Assembly (NCBI GenBank): GCA_023412975.1
Contig: JAEZRB010000270.1
Coordinates: 1-23,970, forward strand
Length of the DNA stretch: 23,970 nucleotides
Origin: Bacteroidota bacterium
Lineage (GTDB): Bacteria; Bacteroidota; Bacteroidia; Chitinophagales; Chitinophagaceae
Direction: 5' to 3'
Within the stretch, counting starts at the first letter, position 1, and every line of letters begins with the position of its first letter. The notes beneath the pieces were generated by a model. The model was given only the letters and a program-made list of their open reading frames with translations, ran no database searches and was not told where the DNA came from. Positions 15,895-22,397 of the stretch are shown piece after piece. Position numbers and translations under genes: made by a program.

Positions 15895-17904
15895 ATGACC
15901 GACCAGAGTAAAAATAAAGGTGAACCTAAAGAAAATATGCCGGACGCTATAGCACATGAACTGGGTAATGACTATGCTTCCACGCATTTTATAGATACTA
16001 CAAAACCGGTTTGGAATTATTCGCTTTTGACGGATGAAGATGTCAGAAATTTTCAAAACGGAACTCATTATCGCCTGTACCAGAAGTTCGGATCTCATTC
16101 GCTGCAGGTGAATAATGTGTGGGGTATGTATTTCTGTGTGTGGGCGCCTAATGCCACACAGGTAACGGTGAAGGGAAATTTTAATGATTGGAATGATACT
16201 ACACATCCGCTTCAACCACGTTGGGATAACAGTGGTATCTGGGAAGGATTTATACCCGGGTTCAAACTTGGTGAAGTTTACAAGTATCATATCGTGGGTT
16301 TTGCAGGTCGCGAAACGGATAAAGGTGACCCATTTGCCAATTTCTGGGAAAAGCGACCGCATACCGCTTCAATCACCTGGGATATGTACTATGAGTGGAA
16401 AGATGAGGAGTGGATGAAGCAAAGAAAAAAACACAACGCGCTTGATGCACCCTGGAGTGTGTACGAAGTGCATCTTGCGAGCTGGCAAAGACCCGACCGT
16501 CATGATGAAGAAACCTACAACACTTATGAACAGATAAAAGCGGCGCTGGTACCCTATGTAAAGGAAATGGGCTTTACTCATGTGGAACTAATGCCGGTGA
16601 TGGAGCATCCCTTTGACGGAAGCTGGGGTTACCAGGTGACAGGTTACTATGCCGCCACTTCGCGTTTTGGAAACCCACAGGGTCTGATGGCACTTATCGA
16701 TGCATTTCATAAAGAAGGTATCGGTGTGATCCTGGATTGGGTGCCTTCACATTTTCCATATGACTCGCATGGACTATTTATGTTCGATGGCACACATACT
16801 TACGAATATGCCGATATGCGAAAAGGTTTTCACCCCGATTGGAACAGTTATATTTTTAATTATAAAAGGGGAGAAGTAAAGTCTTTCCTCATCAGTAATG
16901 CGCGGTTCTGGTTTGACAAGTATCATATCGATGGGATCCGCGTAGATGCCGTTAGTTCGATGTTGAAGCTCGATTACTCCCGCGAAGAAGGAGAGTGGGA
17001 GCCTAATGAGTTTGGTGGTAATGGTAACCTGGAAGCGATCGCCTTTATCAAAGACCTCAACGAAACGATCTATCGGGATTTTCCCGATGTTCAAACCATC
17101 GCGGAAGAAGCTACTGACTGGCCGGGTATTTCAAGACCAACCTGGCAGGACGGGCTTGGCTTTGGTATGAAATGGATGATGGGATGGATGCATGATACCC
17201 TCGATTATTTCAAAATAGACCCGTTGGGAAGAAAACATCACCAGGATAAATTTTCGTTCAGCATGGCTTACTATTATGACGAGAATTTTATGCTGCCGTT
17301 CAGCCATGATGAAGTTGTGCATGGCAAAAGCCCAATGCTCTACAAAATGCCCGGGGATGAATGGCAGAAATTTGCCAACCTGCGGCTGATGTACACCTAT
17401 ATGTGGACGCACCCGGGCGCACGCCTTTTGTTCATGGGTGATGAATTTGGGCAAACTACCGAATGGAACTATAAATCCGAGCTGGACTGGCATTTGTTGG
17501 AGTTTGAGCCGCATCGCCTGTTAAAGGATTGCGTCGCCGCTTTGAATAAACTACTTACAGCGGAACCGGCTTTATATCAAAACCAGTTTAATGCATTCGG
17601 CTTTGAATGGGTAGACCTTAATCACCGCCCAGAGTCGGTAGTCTCCTATAAACGGATGAGCAAACAAACAGGCGAAGACTTGCTGATAATTTTGAATATG
17701 ACGCCGGTGGTCAGAAAAGACTGGACGGTAGAGGTCAGCGGTAAAGAATATTCCGAGGAAATATTTAATAGTGATAGCAAAATATTTTGGGGTACCGGCA
17801 ACGTTTATAATCCTGCTATACGTTCAGAATTAATCGACAAGGAAAAAAATACTTACCGGCTAAGGGTAAATTTACCTCCCCTGGCTGCAATTATTCTCAA
17901 ATAA
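15895..17904 (+). CDS. glgB: 1,4-alpha-glucan branching enzyme (GH13)
   Basis: GlgB cuts alpha-1,4 chains and rejoins them by alpha-1,6 bonds, branching glycogen in the cytoplasm. The 669-aa product has a CBM48 domain at about 75-165 (GMYFCVWAPNATQVTVKGNF), then a GH13 barrel with HLASWQRP, region I DWVPSHFP, region II GIRVDAVSSML with nucleophile D351, region III AEEATDWP with E404, and region IV PFSHDEVVHGK with D472. An all-beta C-terminal domain closes it. It is shorter than the 728-aa E. coli enzyme and lacks the extra N1 domain, like eukaryote-type and many Bacteroidota branching enzymes. It lies about 4 kb from the cyclomaltodextrinase gene, separated by the leftward receptor pair, with its own divergent promoter region (178 bases). 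Confident. Confidence 0.95.
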   Translation: MTDQSKNKGEPKENMPDAIAHELGNDYASTHFIDTTKPVWNYSLLTDEDVRNFQNGTHYRLYQKFGSHSLQVNNVWGMYFCVWAPNATQVTVKGNFNDWNDTTHPLQPRWDNSGIWEGFIPGFKLGEVYKYHIVGFAGRETDKGDPFANFWEKRPHTASITWDMYYEWKDEEWMKQRKKHNALDAPWSVYEVHLASWQRPDRHDEETYNTYEQIKAALVPYVKEMGFTHVELMPVMEHPFDGSWGYQVTGYYAATSRFGNPQGLMALIDAFHKEGIGVILDWVPSHFPYDSHGLFMFDGTHTYEYADMRKGFHPDWNSYIFNYKRGEVKSFLISNARFWFDKYHIDGIRVDAVSSMLKLDYSREEGEWEPNEFGGNGNLEAIAFIKDLNETIYRDFPDVQTIAEEATDWPGISRPTWQDGLGFGMKWMMGWMHDTLDYFKIDPLGRKHHQDKFSFSMAYYYDENFMLPFSHDEVVHGKSPMLYKMPGDEWQKFANLRLMYTYMWTHPGARLLFMGDEFGQTTEWNYKSELDWHLLEFEPHRLLKDCVAALNKLLTAEPALYQNQFNAFGFEWVDLNHRPESVVSYKRMSKQTGEDLLIILNMTPVVRKDWTVEVSGKEYSEEIFNSDSKIFWGTGNVYNPAIRSELIDKEKNTYRLRVNLPPLAAIILK

Positions 17905-17910
17905 TATAAC

Positions 17911-17929
17911 GGGACATTAACCCTGTCCC
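17911..17929 (+). terminator. Hairpin after glgB, possible weak terminator
   Basis: GGGACA (17911-17916), loop TTAACCC, TGTCCC (17924-17929) forms a 6-bp stem 6 bases after the glgB stop. The sequence after it (TCCATTATTTG) is only moderately T-rich. Confidence 0.4.
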
Positions 17930-17945
17930 TCCATTATTTGAACAG

Positions 17946-17968
17946 GTTATGAAACCGATTATCATAAC
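17946..17968. promoter_or_regulatory. Perfect inverted repeat upstream of the TPR gene
   Basis: GTTATGA and TCATAAC (7 bp each, 9 bases apart) lie 46 bases before the TPR gene start. The geometry suits a dimeric regulator site or a 5'-UTR stem. No regulator gene is adjacent, so its function is unproven. Confidence 0.3.
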
Positions 17969-18014
17969 TAAATTCTAACTTGCACCGTATTGAAGAACTG
18001 TTAATATCCAATCC

Positions 18015-19076
18015 ATGATCCGACAAAAACTTTTTTTAATACCCATAGCCCTTGGCGTCAGTGTACTGACGTATGCCCAAACTAAATCCGCGGATACCGG
18101 GCCTAATTCAGATAGTGCCACTTTCTACCTTCAGAAAGGTTTACAGGAAAAACAAACCGGCAGGCGGATGGAGGCCCTGAAAAATTTCGAAAAAGCTTTT
18201 CAATACGATCAGAATAATAAAGCGATAGTAGGAGAGTTAGCTGCTTCCTACCTGGACCTCCGCAAGTATTCACAGGCTAAGGACACCTATCTTAAACTGG
18301 AAGCACTCGGTGACCAGTCGCCCCGCACCTACAAGCAGATCATGGATCTTTCCTACAACTTAAAGCAAAATGAGGATGTGATCGCTTATGCTAATAAACT
18401 GAAAAAAGCCGATCCTTCTGAAAAAGTGAATTTCTTCGTAGGCAAAATTCATTACCAGGATGAAAATTATGGTGAAGCTATCAAATACCTGGAAGCAGCT
18501 GGTAAAGAAGACAAGAGCAACGCGGAAGCGCCTTACCTGATCGCACGCAGCTATGCGGATATGCAAAACTATAAGCAGGCGATCCCTTATTTTTTAAAAG
18601 CCATTGAATTGGATACATCCAAAAACAGCTGGATATACGAACTGGCGCTGATCTATTACGCTATCCACGACGACAAAAATGCCCTGAAGTATATGCTGCT
18701 GGCTGGGGAAAAAGGTTTTAAACGCAGCAATGAATACCTGGAAAACCTGGGTATTGCCTATCTCAACCTTGGCCAGCTTGACCATGGTGTTGGTATCATG
18801 AATGAGATCCTGAAAAAAAGGCCCAGTGATATGAACATATTAAACCTGGTAGCGGAAGCTTATTATTATAAAGGCAAATACCAGGATGCGATCGATTATT
18901 GGGACAAGATCCTCACTTATGACAAAGAAAATGCATCCGCGTTATACATGATCGGGATGAGTTACCAGAAAAAAGGAGAAAAGGAAAAAGGTCAGTTTCT
19001 CTGCGACAAAGCGATCGAAATGGATCCCACACTTTCTGCGCTTAAACAAAAAAAGCAATTACCAGTTGGTTTGTAG
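18015..19076 (+). CDS. Exported tetratricopeptide repeat protein
   Basis: The 353-aa product begins with a signal peptide (MIRQKLFLIPIALGVSVLTYAQ) and then is almost wholly TPR repeats. I count about eight 34-residue units between residues 35 and 340; clear ones start at about YLQKGLQEKQTGRRMEALKN, AASYLDLRKYSQAKDTYLKL, GKIHYQDENYGEAIKYLEAA, LIARSYADMQNYKQAIPYFL and VAEAYYYKGKYQDAIDYWDK. Such proteins act as protein-binding scaffolds, here likely periplasmic. There are no enzymatic motifs. It follows glgB by 110 bases in the same direction; a weak hairpin between them makes co-transcription uncertain. No specific partner can be named. It is followed by the mini-ORF/hairpin interval. Confidence 0.9.
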   Translation: MIRQKLFLIPIALGVSVLTYAQTKSADTGPNSDSATFYLQKGLQEKQTGRRMEALKNFEKAFQYDQNNKAIVGELAASYLDLRKYSQAKDTYLKLEALGDQSPRTYKQIMDLSYNLKQNEDVIAYANKLKKADPSEKVNFFVGKIHYQDENYGEAIKYLEAAGKEDKSNAEAPYLIARSYADMQNYKQAIPYFLKAIELDTSKNSWIYELALIYYAIHDDKNALKYMLLAGEKGFKRSNEYLENLGIAYLNLGQLDHGVGIMNEILKKRPSDMNILNLVAEAYYYKGKYQDAIDYWDKILTYDKENASALYMIGMSYQKKGEKEKGQFLCDKAIEMDPTLSALKQKKQLPVGL

Positions 19077-19136
19077 TAAAGTGCTGATGTCGTGTTGATC
19101 GCAATCAGGTGGCTTCGCCAATAGCGAAAAAATGGC

Positions 19137-19144
19137 TATCTTTG
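19137..19144 (+). promoter_or_regulatory. Perfect TAnnTTTG -7 element before mini-ORF 1
   Basis: TATCTTTG matches the Bacteroidota -7 consensus exactly and ends 5 bases before the ATG at 19150. TTC at 19114-19116, 20 bases upstream, is a two-of-three match to the TTG -33 box. Transcription would start about at the mini-ORF start codon, giving a practically leaderless message. Confidence 0.55.
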
Positions 19145-19149
19145 CGGCC

Positions 19150-19212
19150 ATGCAGCAACTTGTTCAAATAAGGTTATATTTCTTTTCCAACTACAAGGAC
19201 TTCAATAGTTAA
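19150..19212 (+). CDS. Mini-ORF 1, candidate leader peptide of 20 residues
   Basis: The frame encodes MQQLVQIRLYFFSNYKDFNS. A further in-frame ATG at 19132 would overlap the -7 element, so 19150 is preferred. The peptide has five aromatic residues in its second half and no single-amino-acid run of the kind seen in classical trp or his leaders. The stop codon (19210-19212) lies one base before the left arm of a hairpin (19214-19242) with a later T6. Mini-ORF 2 downstream has matching start and end patterns, so selection on the peptide is likely. Role proposed by inference: translation or arrest near the stop keeps the hairpin from forming and controls read-through toward the downstream genes. 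No family recognised. Confidence 0.5.
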   Translation: MQQLVQIRLYFFSNYKDFNS

Positions 19213-19213
19213 G

Positions 19214-19256
19214 CCCCGCCTGGCGTTCTAGCCGGAACGGGGATTCTGCATTTTTT
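19214..19256 (+). terminator. Terminator-like hairpin 1 at the stop of mini-ORF 1
   Basis: CCCCG pairs with CGGGG (19214-19218/19238-19242), and inside it CTGGC pairs with GCCGG (19220-19224/19231-19235, one G:T). T6 occurs at 19251-19256 after an 8-base spacer, so it is weaker than a canonical intrinsic terminator. The left arm begins one base after the stop codon. Confidence 0.6.
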
Positions 19257-19288
19257 CTATCAACATTTCTGAATTAAAATTTATCGCT

Positions 19289-19375
19289 ATGCACCAGCAT
19301 GTTCAAAATGCATGGACGCATTCGTCTATAAAACGCATGTACGCTATTTCAAGTTTTAAAGCCTTCGGCAATTAA
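19289..19375 (+). CDS. Mini-ORF 2, candidate leader peptide of 28 residues, paralogous to mini-ORF 1
   Basis: The peptide starts MHQHVQ and ends RMYAISSFKAFGN. Compared with mini-ORF 1, it shares M-x-Q-x-V-Q at the start and R-[LM]-Y-x-x-S-x-[YF]-K-x-F-x-x at the C-terminus, with eight extra residues (containing Trp, His and Ser) in between. Its stop codon (19373-19375) directly touches the left arm of hairpin 2. No clear promoter precedes it, so it may depend on read-through past hairpin 1. It lies 90 bases before the GreA/Rnk-like gene. The tandem, similar architecture supports it being a real translated element, though its small size limits confidence. Confidence 0.47.
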   Translation: MHQHVQNAWTHSSIKRMYAISSFKAFGN

Positions 19376-19416
19376 CCCCCGGACACTGTTTCGGGGGCCC
19401 ATTTTATTCTTTTACA
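19376..19416 (+). terminator. Terminator-like hairpin 2 at the stop of mini-ORF 2
   Basis: CCCCCG (19376-19381) pairs with CGGGGG (19392-19397), with a possible added G:T pair and an 8-base loop. After CCCA comes the T-rich stretch TTTTATTCTTTT. The left arm starts immediately after the mini-ORF stop codon, so a ribosome at the stop would cover it. Confidence 0.65.
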
Positions 19417-19465
19417 AAAATCAATGGCATGTAAATGCTGAATTGTTCATTTAAAACCTGATGAA

Positions 19466-19870
19466 ATGGAAACTACACAATCCAGTCGGCTGACGATAGC
19501 GAAAAACGACCACGATATGTTAATGCATTATTTGCGAACCAATAATATGGAGCTGAAATACGACCAGGCTAAGGCGCAGGAATTCATGGAAGATATCAGG
19601 GATGCGGAAGTGATAAACCCCAGCGAATTCCCGTCTGACAGGGTGCGATTAAACTCTAAGGTTACCGTGAGAAACACACTTGCAAGGCAAAACTATATTT
19701 ATACCGTTGTGCTTCCCGACAAAGCCGACCAGAAACATGAAATGATCTCCATCCTCGCCCCAATGGGCATGGCACTGTTTGGTGCAAAAAAAGGGGATAC
19801 GATCTCGCTGGATTCTTCAAAAGGAAAAAGACATTTCACTATCCAGGAAGTCACAAACCCGGTTGACTAA
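19466..19870 (+). CDS. GreA/GreB C-terminal domain protein (Rnk-like)
   Basis: The 134-aa cytoplasmic product has a short helical N-terminal part (about 1-50) and a GreA/GreB-type FKBP-like C-terminal domain at about 52-130. That domain shows DRVRLNSKVTVRN, YTVVLPDKAD, ISILAPMGMALFGAKKGDTI and the terminal strand FTIQEV. Length and layout match Rnk-like proteins, which bind RNA polymerase but lack the long acidic coiled-coil tip that stimulates transcript cleavage in GreA. It probably modulates transcription. The ATG at 19466 is the first start giving this frame; an overlapping ATG at 19461 is in another frame and closes quickly. It is preceded by two mini-ORF/hairpin modules and followed by a strong hairpin terminator. 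The family is fairly clear, the precise role is not. Confidence 0.85.
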   Translation: METTQSSRLTIAKNDHDMLMHYLRTNNMELKYDQAKAQEFMEDIRDAEVINPSEFPSDRVRLNSKVTVRNTLARQNYIYTVVLPDKADQKHEMISILAPMGMALFGAKKGDTISLDSSKGKRHFTIQEVTNPVD

Positions 19871-19883
19871 CGAGAAAAACAAT

Positions 19884-19912
19884 GAGGTTGTCTCAGTAAC
19901 TGTGACAACCTC
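19884..19912 (+). terminator. Strong, probably bidirectional terminator
   Basis: GAGGTTGTC pairs with GACAACCTC (9 bp), with an inner CAG/CTG extension. On the plus strand ATCTTTTATATTT follows; on the minus strand ATTGTTTTTC follows. It ends the GreA/Rnk-like gene and the convergent argS. Confidence 0.8.
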
Positions 19913-19939
19913 ATCTTTTATATTTAAGAAATCTACCTT

Positions 19940-21715
19940 TTACATCCTTTCCGGTACCCGGATTCCCAATAAAGCCATCATCAGTTTTATAATGCCCGCC
20001 GTCAGTTCGCAAAGCTGCAAACGAAGTTCTTTTTTATCCGGCGATTCAGCATTCATCACAGAATGCTCAGTATAAAAAGTATTAAAGGTTTTAGCAACAT
20101 TAAAGGCGTAGATGGCCAGTAATGAGGGATTATGTTCCTGTAATGCCTGGTCAATAGTTTCCCCGTATTGCTCCAGCAACACAATCAACTCTTTTTCCCT
20201 TGGGAACAGATCCATATCCTGCAGCTTTTTATTCGCCGCTTCTTCCTTTCGGAGAATAGACCGGATCCGCGCATAGGTATATTGAATAAATGGACCCGTA
20301 AATCCATGAAAATCGATTGATTCTTCCGGGTTGAAGATCATCCTCTTTTTGGGATCGACCCGGAGCAGGAAAAACTTCAATGCCCCCAACGCGATAATAT
20401 CATAGAGTTCGTTGAGCTCGCCGGGATTGAAATCCTTTACTTTCCCTAATTCCTCAGTTTTATCGCGTGCTACACGTTTTAGTTCATCAATCATATCATC
20501 GGCATCGACCACCGTGCCTTCCCGGGTTTTCATTCTCCCGGTGGGCAGCTCCACCATACCATAACTAAGGTGATAGATGCCGTTGGCGTAGGGCTTTCCA
20601 AGTTTTTGAAGAATGAGCTTTAGCACTTTCATGTGATAGTTCTGCTCATCGGCAATCACGTAAATGCTCTGATCGTAATGGAACTCTTCAAATTTTTTCT
20701 CTGCGAGGCCCAGGTCCTGTGTGATGTATACAGAAGTGCCATCTTTACGCTGCACGATCTTCTCATCAAGGCCATCGGCGGTTAAATCAATCCATACACT
20801 TCCGTCCTCTTTTTTATAAAACACGCCCTGCGTCAATCCTTCTTCCACAAATTCTTTTCCCAGGAGGTAGGTTTCGCTTTCAAAATAATTTTTGTCAAAA
20901 TCGCTTCCGATTTTTTTATAAGTCTCGTCAAAGCCTTCATAAACCCAGCCATTCATTTTTTCCCACAATGCCCTCACTTCGGGATCACCATTTTCCCAAT
21001 CCACCAGCATTTGTTGCGCTGCTTTCATGATTGGTGTATTCTTGTCTGCCTCGTCCTTGCTCATACCATTGGCGATGAGCAATTCCATTTGTTTCTTATG
21101 TTCCTGGCCAAACAGAACATAATAATCACCTACAAAATGATCACCCTTGATTCCTTCCGACGCAGGAGTTTTACCTTCCCCAAATTGCTGCCAGGTGACC
21201 ATGGATTTGCAAATATGAATACCACGGTCGTTGAGGATCGCCGTTTTAAAAACAGTATGCCCTGTTAGTTTTAAGATCTCCGCAACACTCCATCCCAAAA
21301 AATTATTTCTCAGGTGACCCAGGTGCAGGGGTTTGTTGGTATTGGGTGATGAATACTCAACGATCACTCTTTGACCATTGTTAGCCCGCAGACCGGGTTT
21401 TTTATCGTTATAGGTTTGATGAAGAAAGTTTATCCAATAATTGTCCTTTACCACCAGGTTTAAAAAACCCTTGATCACATTATACGAAGAGAATACGGCA
21501 GCGTGCCCGCTGACCAACTTTTCACCGATTTCCTTGCCCAGCTGTTCAGGCGATCGTTTTAATTGTTTGACGAATGAGAAAAGGACAATCGTATAGTCTC
21601 CTTCAAATTCAGGTTTCGTCAGATTGATGGTAAGCTCTTCCTTTCGAAAATCCTGGCCATACAGGTCTTTCAGGGTTGTCTTCAATAGCGACCTGATATT
21701 ATTTACAATGCTCAT
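19940..21715 (-). CDS. argS: Arginyl-tRNA synthetase
   Basis: ArgS charges tRNA-Arg with arginine using ATP, in the cytoplasm. The 591-aa product is of normal length for the class I enzyme. The N-terminal Add-1-like tRNA-binding domain covers about 1-110. The catalytic Rossmann core has the HIGH motif as HLGH at 131-134 inside SSPNTNKPLHLGHLRNN, followed by ILNDRGIHICKSM. The position of the KMSKS loop is MKTREGTVV, with K396, a common ArgS variation. The C-terminal DALR anticodon-binding domain ends LLGIRVPERM, as in other ArgS. The start ATG at 21715 is natural, and a -7-like element lies 20 bases upstream. It is convergent with the GreA/Rnk-like gene and divergent from the GtrA gene. Very confident. 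Confidence 0.97.
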   Translation of the reverse strand: MSIVNNIRSLLKTTLKDLYGQDFRKEELTINLTKPEFEGDYTIVLFSFVKQLKRSPEQLGKEIGEKLVSGHAAVFSSYNVIKGFLNLVVKDNYWINFLHQTYNDKKPGLRANNGQRVIVEYSSPNTNKPLHLGHLRNNFLGWSVAEILKLTGHTVFKTAILNDRGIHICKSMVTWQQFGEGKTPASEGIKGDHFVGDYYVLFGQEHKKQMELLIANGMSKDEADKNTPIMKAAQQMLVDWENGDPEVRALWEKMNGWVYEGFDETYKKIGSDFDKNYFESETYLLGKEFVEEGLTQGVFYKKEDGSVWIDLTADGLDEKIVQRKDGTSVYITQDLGLAEKKFEEFHYDQSIYVIADEQNYHMKVLKLILQKLGKPYANGIYHLSYGMVELPTGRMKTREGTVVDADDMIDELKRVARDKTEELGKVKDFNPGELNELYDIIALGALKFFLLRVDPKKRMIFNPEESIDFHGFTGPFIQYTYARIRSILRKEEAANKKLQDMDLFPREKELIVLLEQYGETIDQALQEHNPSLLAIYAFNVAKTFNTFYTEHSVMNAESPDKKELRLQLCELTAGIIKLMMALLGIRVPERM

Positions 21716-21734
21716 CCAGCTAAAAAATTTGCTG

Positions 21735-21742
21735 CGAATGTA
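21735..21742 (-). promoter_or_regulatory. Possible -7 element for argS
   Basis: The minus strand reads TTCGTACATTCGC, identical over 13 bases to the sequence before the ROK kinase gene. TACATTCG is one base off TAnnTTTG. It would give a leader of roughly 15 bases before the argS ATG. Confidence 0.4.
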
Positions 21743-21881
21743 CGAAACCCTGCATGAGATTCGGGTAGGCTGCTCGATAAACCGGAAACTTACAATATTT
21801 TTACCGGGTTCAGACTGGGCTGGTAAAAAGCCCGGCCTTTCGAAGGTTGCAAATTTTGTGCGATGTATTTTTTTATTGCCG

Positions 21882-22397
21882 ATGAGACGACATATTTATA
21901 ATGTAAGGGACTTTGTACTTCCGGTCATCGACTTTTTCTACCCCCCGTTCCGAAAGATCATGAACCTGCAGACCTTCCGCTATGCCGCCGCGGGTGCAGG
22001 GAATACGCTGATTGGATTCCTGGTTTATTTTGTGAGTTATAAATACATCCTGAAAGAACTGGATCTTCACTTTGGCTTTTATGCTTTTAAACCACACGTA
22101 GCGGCGCTGTTTTTCTCGTTTTGCGTCACGTTTCCCATCGGATTTTTTATGTCAAAATACGTGGTGTTCAGCGACTCGGTCATGAAAGGTCGGGTACAGT
22201 TGTTCCGGTATTTTATGATCTGCATGTTCAACCTGGCTCTCAATTATATCCTTTTGAAAATTTTAGTAGAGATCGCTTTTGTTTACCCCGTATTTGCGCA
22301 AATACTGACAACTTCGATTGTCATACTGTTCAGCTACCTTGCCCAACGCCATTTCTCTTTTAAGGCAGCGCCGGATGAAGACGAACCTATAAACTAA
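21882..22397 (+). CDS. GtrA family membrane protein
   Basis: GtrA-like proteins are small four-span inner-membrane proteins linked to cell-surface polysaccharide synthesis, often thought to move or hold lipid-linked sugars. The 171-aa product starts at ATG 21882; the frame is open much further upstream but that part would overlap argS and has no matching features. The segment IDFFYPPFRKIMNLQTFRYAAAGAGNT (about 16-42) is typical for the Bacteroidota members. Four hydrophobic spans follow, including TLIGFLVYFVSYKYIL, LFFSFCVTFPIGFFMSKYVVF, YFMICMFNLALNYILL and ILTTSIVILFSYLAQRHFSF. The last 11 bases overlap the tail of the opposing DUF4403-like gene. The specific partner glycosyltransferase is not in view. 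Confidence 0.88.
   Translation: MRRHIYNVRDFVLPVIDFFYPPFRKIMNLQTFRYAAAGAGNTLIGFLVYFVSYKYILKELDLHFGFYAFKPHVAALFFSFCVTFPIGFFMSKYVVFSDSVMKGRVQLFRYFMICMFNLALNYILLKILVEIAFVYPVFAQILTTSIVILFSYLAQRHFSFKAAPDEDEPIN

Noticed and set aside
21624..21881. Long upstream extension of the GtrA protein
   Set aside because: It overlaps argS coding sequence and contains no GtrA-like features; the start at 21882 matches the usual N-terminus.
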